Source: Artemia franciscana
Taxonomy: Eukaryota; Arthropoda; Branchiopoda; Anostraca; Artemiidae
DNA length: 64,000 nt
Assembly: GCF_032884065.1 (NCBI RefSeq)
Contig: NC_088864.1
Span: forward strand, 19,051,999 to 19,115,998
Direction: 5' to 3'
Shown: positions 43,886 through 54,576 of the stretch, piece after piece
Layout of the letters: the number at the start of each line of letters is the position of its first letter
Position numbering within the stretch: the first letter of the stretch is position 1
Notes under the pieces: model-generated
What the model was told of the DNA's origin: nothing
The model's database searches: none
Seen by the model: only the letters and a program-made list of their open reading frames with translations
Made by a program: the position numbers and the translations under genes

Positions 43886-45350
43886 TGGCTTGCTCGATAT
43901 CCTTACTCCCTTTTAATATTAATGGCACTAAGGATAAAGCCTCTGTGATCGACAAGTTCATAAATGACTATGATATAGTCTGCTTACAAGAACACCTGCT
44001 CTCTTCCACTGGTTCCAGTTTCCTTCAACGAAGTACATCATGTCAGTTATTTCTTATAAATGCCCGCACAACTTTTGGCAGGCCCTCTGGAGGGCTTGCA
44101 TGTTTTGTGAAGTGGAGTTTAAGTGGTCTAAATCCCACTTGCTTATGCTTGAACGATCATTTTCTTGCCATCCAGTTAGTCAGCTGTGAAGCAATTCGCT
44201 GATTCCAAACTTACATATCTGATTGTTGGTGACTTGAACTACAATATTTTAGATAACTTGGCCAGAACTGACTGATTGTTAGATTTAGTTCCTGACTATA
44301 AAATTGTGCCAAAGGATCAGTCCTATACTTGAATTGATCATTCAGGAAGTGTATCAAATATTGACCATGTAATCTGTTCACCAAGTCTCAGTATTTCTGA
44401 AGTGCATGTCCTTACAGATGAACAAGACATTGGTCATATGCTGATGTCATTTACGTTTTCCCTATCTGATGTTCCTGCATATTCCTCTATTCCTAAGCCC
44501 TCACGGTGTTTCAACAAGTATAATTGGAATCATGGAAATATTGCCCTTTACAGTGTGATGCTTGCTACACTACTTAGTTCTATTCGTATTCCATGTCATT
44601 TGCCCCAGACACAGGGGCCTGTGAAATATGTGGTTGCCGATATTAACCTGTCCTATTCTCAAATTATTTCGTGTTTGAAAAACGCTGTGTCTGCTGTCCC
44701 TTGTGAACAAGTTAGGCTAGGGACTCGTCAACCTTTGTGGAATAATGATTCAGAGTTGAAGTCGATTAAGAACCGTGCAAAGTTATAGTTGTGTATATGG
44801 TCAGAATACAAAAGGCCTGCTTCTGGTATTGTTTTCAGCATTAAAAATCGCACTAAATCTAATTATAAGAAATACCTTCATGTAGTCCGATTCTGTGGTC
44901 TTGATTTTCCATCAAATCCAAGTGATTGGAAAAAAGTTTTAAATTCTAGTAAAATTGTTAGTGATGGTCCTGGCAATTATATTTCTAAGTCAGCTTGGGA
45001 ATCGCATTATACTGCTATTTTTCCCGGATTAATTATGTAGTTCATTCACGTTTTTCAGCTGTTTTGAAACGTATGCTACCGTCTGCTCTATCTCAGCAGG
45101 ATATATTACCAATATCCACTGATTCAATTTACCTGGCTATTAAAAGGCTTAAGTCTAAGTCAGTTGACACTGATGGAATATCAGTGAATCATTTAAAACC
45201 TGATTGCCCCCTTTAATATCGCATTTACAACTACTTTTTCAAATGTGTTTGTGTTGTTCTGTCATGCCGGACAGTTTCTTGTGTGGCACAGTTACTTCTA
45301 TTTTAAAAATGGGGAAAGATCCATTTCCATGTTCATGTTATTGTCTTATA
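43885..45350 (+). pseudogene. LINE H ORF2, 5' segment: endonuclease to early reverse transcriptase
   Basis: Starts at the ATG overlapping the ORF1 stop. The endonuclease begins LLPFNINGTKDKAS and has CLQEHLLSS. GDLNYNIL near 44240, SNIDHVICSP near 44360 and DEQDIGHMLMSF near 44417 are in several frames. The linker to the polymerase (LKSIKNRAKL, stop, LCIWSEYKRP) aligns with LINE A (AKLWLQIW), so the TAG at 44786-44788 replaces a tryptophan. Further breaks lie near 44335 (TGA), 45038 and 45215. The polymerase part ends at SFLCGTV and CSCYCLI, where a 2.2-kb composite insertion begins. The continuation is at 47544. Confidence 0.8.
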
Positions 45351-46012
45351 ATATGAAAAAACTTCGTTTTCTTAAAGAGTTAAAGAGGCTGCGTCCCAAA
45401 GTCGAACCTTAAAACGTACAGGAATTAGGAGAGGCAGTTGGGGGGCTGCCGCCCCCCAAACCCACTGCTTTTAAAGACTCTTTTGTACAGGTTTTTTGTT
45501 GTGGGGGGCTGCCGCCCCCCTAACCCCCCGCTCTTGGCTTTGGAAAGGCCCTCTTTTAATTAACAAAGAATACAAAACAGGTTTTTGTTTGCTACCCTAC
45601 CCCACGCCCCCAGCTCTTAGCTTGTGTGCTCTGTGTCTGGGAAACTGTTTCAATAATTATGTTAAAATGTAAATGGAGTGGTCAACTTCATTGTTACTAG
45701 TTACTAGTTTCGGCGCAATGGTTCTCCTGTCCTCTTGTGTTTAACATTTTTCGAAGTTATTCCATTATTCATTCATTTCAATTTTTTGTTAATTAAAAGA
45801 GGGCCTTTCCGAAGCCAAGAGCGGGGGGTTAGGGGGGCGACAGCCCCCCACAACAAAAAACCTGTACAAAAGAGTCTTGAAAAAGGGGGGGGGGGTTCGG
45901 GGGGAGGGCGGCAGCCCCCAACTGCCTGTCCTAATTCCTGTACGTTTTAAGGTTCGACTTTGGGACGCAGCCTCTTTAACTCTTTAAGAAAACGAAGTTT
46001 TTTTCATATTAT
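45351..46012. mobile_element. GC-rich foldback element with about 225-bp arms
   Basis: The left arm (about 45351-45580) and right arm (about 45787-46012) are inverted repeats. Shared words are ATGAAAAAACTTCGTTTTC, GAGGCTGCGTCCCAAAGTCG, CTTAAAACGTACAGGAATTA, GGGGGCTGCCGCCCCC and CTCTTGGCTT. A 205-bp centre has no coding frame. It lies in the middle of the LINE H polymerase gene. No transposase is encoded, so it is a foldback or MITE-type element. A target-site duplication was not evident. Confidence 0.85.
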
Positions 46013-46064
46013 TTCTGTACGTTTTTCTACAATCCATGGTGGATGTAATTTAATAATTCCTGTA

Positions 46065-46178
46065 CTCCTTGTACAGGAATTAGGACTGCCTCTCCTAATT
46101 CCTGTACGTTTTAAGGTTCGACTTTGGGACGCAGCCTCTTTAACTCTTTAAGAAAACGAAGTTTTTTTCATATTCTGT
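46065..46178 (+). repeat. Third partial arm of the GC-rich foldback
   Basis: Repeats the outer part of the right arm (CCTAATTCCTGTACGTTTTA, GGTTCGACTTTGGGACGCAG, GAAAACGAAG, TTTTTTTCATATT). It ends directly before the tRNA terminator. Confidence 0.8.
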
Positions 46179-46179
46179 G

Positions 46180-46187
46180 AAAAAAAA
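46180..46187 (-). terminator. Pol III terminator of tRNA-Lys
   Basis: On the minus strand a run of eight T follows the tRNA 3' end after a single G. T runs of four or more end Pol III transcription. Confidence 0.8.
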
Positions 46188-46188
46188 C

Positions 46189-46261
46189 CGCCCGATAAGG
46201 GACTTGAACCCTTCACCATAGGATTAAAAGTCCCACGCTCTACCGACTGAGCTAACCGGGC
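46189..46261 (-). tRNA. tRNA-Lys(UUU)
   Basis: A 73-base cloverleaf on the minus strand. The acceptor stem GCCCGGT pairs with ATCGGGC with one G-T pair. The D arm is GCTC/GAGC. The anticodon stem is TGGGA/TCCTA with loop CTTTTAA, anticodon TTT. The T arm is AAGGG/CCCTT with loop TTCAAGT. The discriminator is G, and no CCA is encoded, as usual in eukaryotes. Internal promoter boxes are intact (TAGCTCAGTCGG and GGTTCAAGTCC), and a T8 terminator follows. There is no intron. It is unusual that the gene lies between a foldback repeat and an RTE fragment, all inside a LINE. Confidence 0.93.
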
Positions 46262-46337
46262 ATGTTTGAAGTCGAAATACCTGCATATGTATAAATATAA
46301 CTTTTAAATAACTTTTAAGAATTTCAAAAATTAACAT

Positions 46338-47027
46338 GGGTAGGAATAAGTGAAGATGAACAAGTGACCTTAGGTAATGAAAAGATTGATCAGGTTGGGA
46401 GCTTCAGTTACCTTGGTAGTATTATTAGTAAAGATGGTGGGAGCAGTGAAGATGTTAAAAGTAGAATAGCTAAAGCTCAGGGTGTTTTTTCACAGTTAAA
46501 AAAAGTTTGGAAGAATAGAAAGATAAGCCTACAAACCAAGATTAGAATATTGGAAGCTACAGTGATGACAGTGGTCAAATATGGCTCTGAAGCATGGACA
46601 CTCCGAAAAGCAGATGAAAATTTACTAGATGTTTTCCAGAGAAATTGCCTACGGATTGTTCTGGGTACCCGGCTGACTGACCGTATTTCAAACAGTAGGT
46701 TGTACGAAAAGTGTGGTTCAATCCCGCTTTCTTGGGCTATAATGAAAGAAAGGTTGAGATGGCTAGGCCACGTTCTACGGATGAAGTATGACAGATTACC
46801 GAAGATTGTCCTTTTTGGCCAACCGTCTGGGGCTACACGGAAAGCAGGTCGTCCTTGTCTGGGTTGGGAGGATGTCATAAATAAGGATTTAAAGGAAATG
46901 GGAACTTCCTGGGAGGGTGTAAAGAGGGAGGCTTTAAATAGATTAGGTTGGAGGAGGAGCGTGTGTAGCTGTGTTGGCCTCAGGCGGCTTGGTGCTGCAG
47001 TGAGTTATTAGTAGTAGTAGTAGTCGT
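46338..47027 (+). pseudogene. RTE 3' piece, open frame of about 215 residues
   Basis: A 5'-truncated copy of the RTE family at 17766-20850, here on the plus strand. It begins at GISEDEQVTLG near 46343 and reads without a break through SFSYLGSIISKDGGSS, TVVKYGSEAWTLRKAD, RWLGHVLRMKYDRLPK and GLRRLGAAVSY to the stop, then the TAGTAGTAG tail (47008-47024). 5' truncation is the normal result of target-primed reverse transcription. The lack of stops suggests a recent insertion. It lacks the endonuclease and the catalytic YADD, so it is inactive. Confidence 0.85.
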
Positions 47028-47543
47028 ATGGGGAAATGGGTTTTTCTAAGCTAGAAAATCGGGGGGTTAAGATTTTCCGACGAAACTTTCCAGGAAAATT
47101 ACTCGGAGAATTCCGCGTCGAATGAGTCTTCGTACACCCAGATCCGATGTCGGCTGTGACCTATAGGCGTGGCGAAAAAAAAACAAAAGGAGAACATGAT
47201 CATTAAGTGGCTATGCGTGGTTTCTGGAAAACAGGGAAGGAGTTATCAGATCGAGCTGAAATTTCGCGGATAAGCTCCTGGGCCCTAGGGGACCTTAACT
47301 TGTGAATTTCAGCCCGATCGGACAACGTTAAAGGGGGGGTAGGGTTGGCGGGTCGAAACTTTCGGCCAGATTTTCCCCATGAAGGAAAAGTCGGAGGGGG
47401 ATGAAATTTGGCAGGTTTCTTAGTTGGAGCTTGGGCTACGAAATGCATGCCTCCCCATCCCTCTGCGACCACTGGAACCAAAGATCGCTTAACATTGTCG
47501 TGGTTCGCCTCTTTAAAGAGGCATGAGTGTGCCTCCTTGATCA
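47028..47543. repeat. Unknown repeat at the right end of the composite insertion
   Basis: A GC-richer block with GATCGAGCTGAAATTTCG, GGATGAAATTTGGCAGG and G-rich runs, in style like the satellite at 21890-24130 (GACGATGAAATTTGGCAGG occurs there). It ends near a perfect 16-bp palindrome GCCTCTTTAAAGAGGC (47507-47522). LINE H resumes at about 47544. No gene. Confidence 0.55.
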
Positions 47544-48722
47544 CTGTTTCTTGTACCTTAAGCAAAGTCCTTGAGTATTTACTTCTCCCTTCTATAACAG
47601 ATAATATAAATTTTGGAGCTAACCAGTTTGGTTTTCAGCGTGGTCTGGGATGTCAGCATGCCCATATAGTTCCTTCTACTCTGCTTTCTGATGCTTCCAG
47701 GGAGGGCTATAATCTTTATTTTTGTTCTTTAGATCTATCTAAGGCTTTCGATTCTGTAGTTCACCCCAACCCCTGTTTTCTTTGCTTAAATGTGGAGTGA
47801 ATGTTTCTATTGTTTCTTTATTAAAATTTTGGTATGGTCATTCTTTCCTTCATATTAAATCTCCTCCTTCTGATCCTTCTATATTAAAAATATCTGTAAG
47901 ACAAGGTGGAGTTTTATCTCCATCAATTTTCAAAATTTGTATTGCTGATATTTTAAATAGTCTGCCAACAACTTACCTTTTAGGTAGTTCAAATGTCTCA
48001 TATCTTGCTTATGCAGACGATATTCTTCTCATTAGTAGAACTAAATCTGGGCTTTCGGCTTCTGTTCGTTCTATCTCTACTGCTTTCTCGAATGCAGGTC
48101 TAACCCTTAACGCTGATAAATGTGAATTCCTTCATTTTGGTCCTTCTCCTAACCAATCTTCTAGACTTAATTGTTCTGAATTTAGCATTCCGTGCGTGAC
48201 TTCTTTAAGGTAGTTGGTCATTACACTTACTAACAATTTAGTCTCTTTTCGTAATAAAATTGTTTCTGATGCTAAGGTTAAACTTAAAGTGGGTTATTCT
48301 AAAATTGTTGCGAACTGGGGGAAATACAACCGCAAAGCCCTTTCACAAATTTATTCTTGCTTTTTTGACCACTCGGTTTTATATCTTTCTGGATTGTATC
48401 CTGTTTTAAAAAGGAAAGATTTAAAGGCTCTCAAGTCATCTCATTTTCATTACTTCTGATTTTTGTTGTATCTTCCTCCCTGGTACAAGAACAGTGAAAT
48501 GGTAACAAATTTCGGGGCTCCAGATTTATTAAATAAATTTAAAGTGCTAAACCAGAAACTATCCAACTCAATACATTTTACTATTAACCCTTTTCATGGT
48601 CTTCTAAAATATTTTCTATAGTAACTTAATGTGTTATCAGAAGTTATTTTTTTTTCTTTGTGTTTGTTTTATACTCCGCTGTTTCAAGTGGGTCACAAAT
48701 AAATTATTATTGTTATCATAGA
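47544..48722 (+). pseudogene. LINE H ORF2, 3' segment: reverse transcriptase core and tail
   Basis: Continues the frame broken at 45350: ITVSCTLSKVLEYLLLP, QFGFQRGLGCQHAH, DLSKAFDSVVH, then a one-base shift near 47770, LLKFWYGHSFLHI, VRQGGVLSPSIF and the catalytic YADD near 48010. The TAG at 48211-48213 replaces the tryptophan of the RWLGI motif of LINE A. The thumb part follows up to about 48640. The 3' end has a T-rich stretch, TATACTCCGCTGTTT, GGGTCACAAATAAATTATTA and similar short repeats. With the 5' segment this was a nearly complete element of about 3.7 kb before interruption. Confidence 0.8.
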
Positions 48723-48799
48723 GTTGGAGACCCATTATATACTTTGTATTGTGTCAATTATAGCTAGTATTACATGACATTCATATGAGGAGGAAGGGG

Positions 48800-49290
48800 C
48801 TGTAGTACAAAAATCTAAGTCCAAAATGAGCCTTGCTATTCCCTTATAGAGCCTTGAAAGACTTTTCATGATCAGTTTCAAAGTAGACGTTTAGGAAAAT
48901 GTATGAACTAGGGGGATTTTGTTGAATGCATTTGCTAGGTCAAGAAGAATCAGGCCTACTGCGATATTGTTGTCATAGAAAGCAGGAGCAATACTATTTG
49001 TCTCTGCAAGTTTGGTCTAAACCAATTTTTCTGGCAAGGAACCTCGCTGGTAAGGGGAGGAGTCTAAAGAAATTGCTGATAAGAAGAAGAGTGAAGAGGC
49101 TAACATTTGCAGTATGCTCTAGAGTTTTGGAAACTGAATATGTTAGACCTGTTGTACTGAAGTTCTCTGCCTTTGTGTAATCAACTATATTGAAAGCTGT
49201 TTTATATTGATTTTGAAAGATTATATGGATTTTGAACAGAATTCTGTACAATATGAGACAAAGGAAAAATTCTTTGGCAAGCTCTTTCAA
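48800..49290 (-). pseudogene. LINE reverse transcriptase relic
   Basis: On the minus strand the frame near 48900-48970 reads AVGLILLDLANAFNKIP, matching the vvFLDlskAFDkVp motif of LINE polymerases. Upstream, VSKTLE near 49130 fits the SKtlE motif that precedes it. Frames are broken several times. No tail or other domain can be seen. It does not closely match the other LINEs here. Confidence 0.45.
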
Positions 49291-49753
49291 GAGCCATTAG
49301 TGGACATTATTTGGAACAGATGACTTATTAGTAGTCATTGTCTCAAGTTGATTTTGGACTGTGTTTGATGAAGCTAATATAGCACTTATAGAATTTTTTA
49401 TATTACAATACAGGCTAGTTGGCAGAGGTCTGCCAGGCTGAATGGTCTATGCAGGTGTGACCTGTTTCCCTCTGCATTGAAAAGTGTCTTTTTAGAATAA
49501 GTCCCTACAGCCTAAAAGGGCTATGGGCAGAAACTAAGAAAAAGCATTCTGGCCCTAATTTTGACTGTAGATCTATGCTTGAAAGTTTCATGCAAATATC
49601 ACATTAACTGTCCAATTTAGCAAATACAAGCCATTCCATACATATATATAATAATAATAATATAATAATTTATTCCAGAAAAAGCCCGTGGGCCATAGGA
49701 AATTTACATAACAAAAAACAAACAACAAATTAACTAAATTAAATTAATACTAT

Positions 49754-52700
49754 TTAAAGAAAACGCTCCCGATGTGCTGCTGCAATCCTGACAAATCTTG
49801 TTATCCTTTTAATACTCAGGAAATTTGTCCCTTTCATTCTATCTACCATCCATATCTCATTCAATTTTTCTTTACCATACATCTCTCGCCTCCAATCATT
49901 CAATTCGACACATTCACACAAAAAATGCATTAAAGTTTCATCCTGATATCCACACATAGGACAAGCAATAGATTCTACCTTCTCCCCTTTTCTCCCTTGA
50001 TACTTTCTTTTCTCCCCAATCAAAAATCCATTTCCCCTCCAATCCAAATAAGCCTTCAAATCCTTTCTACTTAACCCAGCCTTCCAAAATACCTCCTCCC
50101 CCCAACTACCCTTTATCTGTCTATACAATTTTAACGACCCTGAACAATCCAGACTTACCCACCACATCTGTATTTCTTGGTTCTTCAACCTCTCTTGTAC
50201 CTCCCTTATTACTATTTCCTCCATACCCATAATCCCCTTTCCTTCACTCCACCATTCCCCTAATCCACACTTATCTAAGATATCCTTAATCTCCGTCGGC
50301 CATCCTGTTTTACTATTCTGTTTCAACGCCTCTAAATATGCTGCCTTTGCTACCGTAAATCTCTGCATACCCAGTATCCTAACCCAATATCTCACCATGG
50401 TCACTAGCCTCATAGATCGTAGCGATACTAGCCCTAAATCCCCCCGGATTACCAAATTACTAAACGAATCCCATAGTCCCAACATCCTCTTATGATATCT
50501 CATCATAACCACCTCAAGTTTCGGACCTTTCCGATAGCCCCAGATCTCTGCTCCATAATGTATCGCCCGTACTATCTTACTTGTCCAAATCCTCTTATGT
50601 ACTCTAATGTCTATCACCCGTCTAAGACTACTCCTCGCTATTTCACCGCTAATATACCTCCCCCTTGCATTCGCTAGATCCAGATGCCCACTGAATTTCC
50701 CATTACTAGTAAACTTTACCCCAAGATAAACAAATTCATTATTCACTGGCATAGTTTCACCTTTAAAGAAAAAATTCACATCTTCACTTTCCATGGCTTT
50801 ACGACCAAATACAATCACCTCTGACTTCGATGTATTCAAAATTAATTTCTTCCCTTCCAAATAAACCTCCGTAATCTCTAATAATTGTTGCAGTTTCTCC
50901 TTTGTTTCAGCCAGTAATACGATATCGTCAGCAAATAGTAGTAAGCACAGTTTAAGCAAATCTATCGATATCAATGGTGCATTGTTCTTAACGAAAAATT
51001 TATAAACAAGGCTAAACAATTTTGGTGACAGCACACATCCATGCTTTAGTCCCAATAAAGATTGCACTGGAGTTGAGCACTTTCCCGCCACTCTCACTAC
51101 TAACTTCACGTACTTATACATTTCGCACAACAACAATACAAAATAGTGAGGCAGTCCTGAAGATAACAGGTTTAACATTAACAGGTTCCTATCCACATTA
51201 TCATATGCTCCTTTTAGGTCTAAAAAAGCTGCCAACAACCTTCTCCCTTTTCCTTTCCTATACTTCTCTACCAAAATTCTCAAAGTAAAAATATGATCTA
51301 CTGTACTATGGTTTTTCTAAACCCTACCTGAAAAGGGGATAACAGTTCCTTTACATCTAACCACTTCCCTAATCTTGATTCTATAACCTTGCAGAAAATC
51401 TTAATCATCACATTTCCTAAACTAATTATTCTATAATTACTATAATCTTGCCTGTTACCTTTTTTGAAAATTGGTATTCCTACTGACACATTCCACTGAT
51501 CAGGCCATTTCCTTTTTTCAGTCACAAAAATGAAAACTGCTGCTAAAACTGGTACTGGAACTGTTTTCCCTATTTTCCAAATCTTTGCTGTTATTCCATC
51601 CACCCCCGGCGCCGAAGATCCCTTCATTCCTTTCAGGTTTGCCCAAACTTCCTCCACCTTGATCGGTTCTAATAGACTATAATCCTCTTGTCTTAAGGGG
51701 AAACCATTCTGCTCTCGCAGCTCCTCTGCTAAACTCCCTATACCGTCTTCATATTGCTCCCTTTTGCTAGTGTCCTGCTCCAGGTATGTTTTCCACGACT
51801 TAGCTGGGGGTATGTGTTTGTCGTTGGCCTGGAATTCCCGCCTTACTTCACTCCAAAACTGTTTTGGGTCTTTTGACAAGTATTCCTCGCTGATCTTTAT
51901 GGCCCTAATCTCTCTACTTGTTTTTTTCTCTTTTTTATTAGCCTCTTGTAGATTTTTCTCCCTGTTCGATACTCCGATAAGTGTTTATTCATTTCCTAGT
52001 CATGTAGTGCTCCTTTCACTTTCCTGAGAAGTTGAACAAGGTTTACTTTCAGCCTCCGACAATCCTCATCAAAGAATCCGTTTCTCTTTCTCACCACCTT
52101 TTTCTTATTTGATATTCCACTGCATTTCTGATATACTTCCTCTGATATTTCTTCCACGGCTTCTTCTAAATTCCCTTCTTCCAGTATATATATGCATTCC
52201 TCCGCCATTTTCTGCATCTGTTCACTTTCCAACAATTTTTTCAAACGGTTTTCCTCCATACAATCTACCCGAATCTGCTGCTTCATTACCTTCCTACCCT
52301 TATCTTCCATATTTCCCTCATTCCTCCAACTATATCTCTCACCCTCCATCTTATTCATCCATTTCTTCACCTGTCCTGCCTTCATGACTACCTCTATTGG
52401 CTGATGGTCTGATCCTACAACATCCATAACATAAAAATCCAAACAATTTTCCCATAACCTCCTATCGACCATAATATAATCAATCACGCTAGGCTTCCCC
52501 GAACCAAAGCACGTAAAATCTCCCCTTTCATGATCTTTTCCCACCCTTTCATTCAAAATGATCAACCGACCCTCACTACAAAAATTTATCAACCTATGGC
52601 CCCACCTATTTTTCCTCCTAGTTTCATCTTTGTTTGTTCTACCTTTCGGGCATCCTTTTCTTCCATACCATTCAACCATACTCTCCATTCCTGATAAACA

Positions 52701-53171
52701 AGGGTTGCCAAGATCCACATGTGTGTCTTCAACCTCCGTACTTGTACCCGTGTAGGCGTTGAAATCACCTAGTAATAAAAAAAAATGGTCACTAAACAGC
52801 TCAACATAATTAACATACTTCTCAATTAATATGTCCCATGTATATTCATTCATATAAGAACTATTTTCAGGGGGTATATATACACAGCCTATAACATACC
52901 TCTTATCCCACATGGACATGTGTAACCACACTATATTTTCTGACGCACTTAATAGCCCATGGATGCTATCACATATATCATCCCGGATCAATATCGCTAT
53001 CCCCCCAAAATTTCAAAAAACATTATACCCTTCAACACTTAATGGGTTTTTCCCATCACTCCATGTTTCTACTAGTCCAACTATATCTTTCTTGTCATTA
53101 TCAATACACGCTTCCTTCAACAGACCACTTAGTTTTGTCGATGAAAACCCTTGTATATTCCAATGCACCAT
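49754..53171 (-). pseudogene. LINE C ORF2: endonuclease and reverse transcriptase, disabled
   Basis: The likely start is the ATG at 53171 (MVHWNIQGFSS). Endonuclease motifs: WNIQGF, VETWSDG, a TGA at codon 53, VIGCVYIPPE, LLLGDFNAYTG, SVIDYIMVDR and GSDHQPIEV. A frameshift separates 51996 from 51879. The polymerase has GSSAPGVDGITAKIW, the IPIFKKGN segment, VGFRK, and then a second frameshift at about 51298. LLAAFLDLKGAYDNVD, GLKHGCVLSPKLF and the catalytic FADD at 50924-50935 follow. The C-terminus carries a zinc motif CPMCGYQDETLMHFLCEC. There is no RNase H. All catalytic blocks are recognisable, so only a few lesions kill this copy. Confidence 0.85.
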
Positions 53172-53216
53172 ACGTACTACCCTTTCACTAGAATTTTCAC
53201 TATGGCCCCCCGTTTC

Positions 53217-54323
53217 CTATTCATCATCAACAGTTTCTATAGTCCCTTGACTCGACTGTTCTCTTGACACGCTTTCACCATCTCTTGCCCTCACCTCAAG
53301 ACCACTGCCCTCAATTGGTGCTTCCTGGTTGAGCGCTCCCACTAATGGTGACTTTCTGATAGGCTGATTTTGATCGTCACTTGGACTTATTATCCTAGCA
53401 TGGTCGCGTCTGGCCCGTGGTTCAGGCATCCTGGGCATCTTCAAAGGAACCGTATTTTTCGGTGTAATAAATGCCGTTGTGGTTCGAATTTCCGTGTTTG
53501 GATCGTCCAATTCATTTTCATTTGCTGAAAAATATCCTTGCAAGCTACCTGTAGATGCTGACCTGCTACGCGTTGAAATCTCATGGTCAAGGGACTGACG
53601 GCTCTGACCTTGAAACTTTCCCAGAGCTATCGGGACCATATCTCTAACACTTGGACTTCTTACTTCAATTATTTTCTCATCATCAAAATCATACGTCAAG
53701 ATCTTGTCCTGTAATATTAGCCTCGCCCCCCTGAATTTAGCAGGCAAATTTTTTGACCTAGCCTCCGCTAGAGGTGGTTTTAGCTTAACTCGAGCCACAC
53801 GCTCTCTTTCCGTGTAATCAGGGGAGATATTCAACTTATGACGGCTAAATAACCCAGAAGATCTCAACACCAAATCTCTTAGTGGCTTGCTAATAAATTT
53901 AATGACAGCAGGGGGCACGCCATTTTTAGAACGAAGGCGGAAAATATCTTTTATGTCTCGCCTCTCTAGATCCAAATTCGGGACAATTTCATTTAAGCAT
54001 GACAAAATATCTGACGCTAGACTGGGTCCTCGATGTTTTGGGTCAAAATTGTATATAATCATATTCATGTTCTTCACTTCTTTTTCAAGAAAATCTATCT
54101 TGGACTGGGTTTTCCGCAAATCTTCATTAACAGTCGAGCAGCTTAATGCCAGTCCAGCTATCTCCGATTTAATTGCTCTGTTTGTTTCCTCTACCTTGCA
54201 AGAAAATTCCGAAAAAATCGTCTTTAGGCCTTCAATTCCCTCAGCCAAAACCTCTCTTTTATTTGCTGAGGCTCTTAGACTTTGCATCTCCTTTATCAGT
54301 TGTTTTATACCTTCGTCGCTCAT
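53217..54323 (-). CDS. LINE C ORF1 protein, intact
   Basis: An uninterrupted 368-residue frame. Residues 1-85 are rich in heptad-like leucine and charged patterns (KDLL-type spacing, IDFLEKEVKNM at 76-86), consistent with a coiled coil for self-association. A region with NMIIYNF (87-93) and AVIKFIS (139-145) resembles RNP2 and RNP1 of an RRM fold. ISPDYTERERVARVKLKPPL (167-186) resembles the C-terminal domain of L1-type ORF1 proteins. The last third is polar and probably disordered. By family analogy it would bind element RNA and help integration. It lies just upstream of ORF2, which is broken, so on its own it could only act with enzymes from another copy. Expression is unknown. Confidence 0.8.
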   Translation of the reverse strand: MSDEGIKQLIKEMQSLRASANKREVLAEGIEGLKTIFSEFSCKVEETNRAIKSEIAGLALSCSTVNEDLRKTQSKIDFLEKEVKNMNMIIYNFDPKHRGPSLASDILSCLNEIVPNLDLERRDIKDIFRLRSKNGVPPAVIKFISKPLRDLVLRSSGLFSRHKLNISPDYTERERVARVKLKPPLAEARSKNLPAKFRGARLILQDKILTYDFDDEKIIEVRSPSVRDMVPIALGKFQGQSRQSLDHEISTRSRSASTGSLQGYFSANENELDDPNTEIRTTTAFITPKNTVPLKMPRMPEPRARRDHARIISPSDDQNQPIRKSPLVGALNQEAPIEGSGLEVRARDGESVSREQSSQGTIETVDDE

Positions 54324-54576
54324 CTTAGTGTATTAAATATTATGCCAAAAGCTTACCTTCGATATGCCTTTCTTATTTACCCTCGTACCGGCCTTCGAGC
54401 TTTTCTCAAAAATTTTGTCGTTAGTGGCCGACAAAAACAAGATAAATCCAACTATATTCAAAGGCAATCGTTGCGCAATGGAATAACTATCCAAAAAGTT
54501 GAAAACTGGCCGAACAATAAAACTAGTTTAGATCTATATAGGTCAAAGACTGGATCAATACTGCATATGTGGTGTT

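Larger units (their letters stand above)
49650..54420 (-). mobile_element. LINE C: nearly full-length two-ORF non-LTR retrotransposon
   Basis: This is the most complete LINE in the window, about 4.7 kb on the minus strand. A short leader precedes ORF1 (54323-53217), then ORF2 (53171-49754) and a short 3' end at about 49650 with a TTA-type microsatellite on that strand. ORF1 and ORF2 are separated by 45 bases. LINE B at 5359-6545 is a truncated relative. The 5' boundary is uncertain. The clade is not assigned: ORF1 looks L1-like, while the tail is a microsatellite. Confidence 0.8.

Noticed and set aside
50492-53250. Plus-strand frames across LINE C
   Set aside because: Antisense shadows of ORF2; composition matches the complement of its codons.
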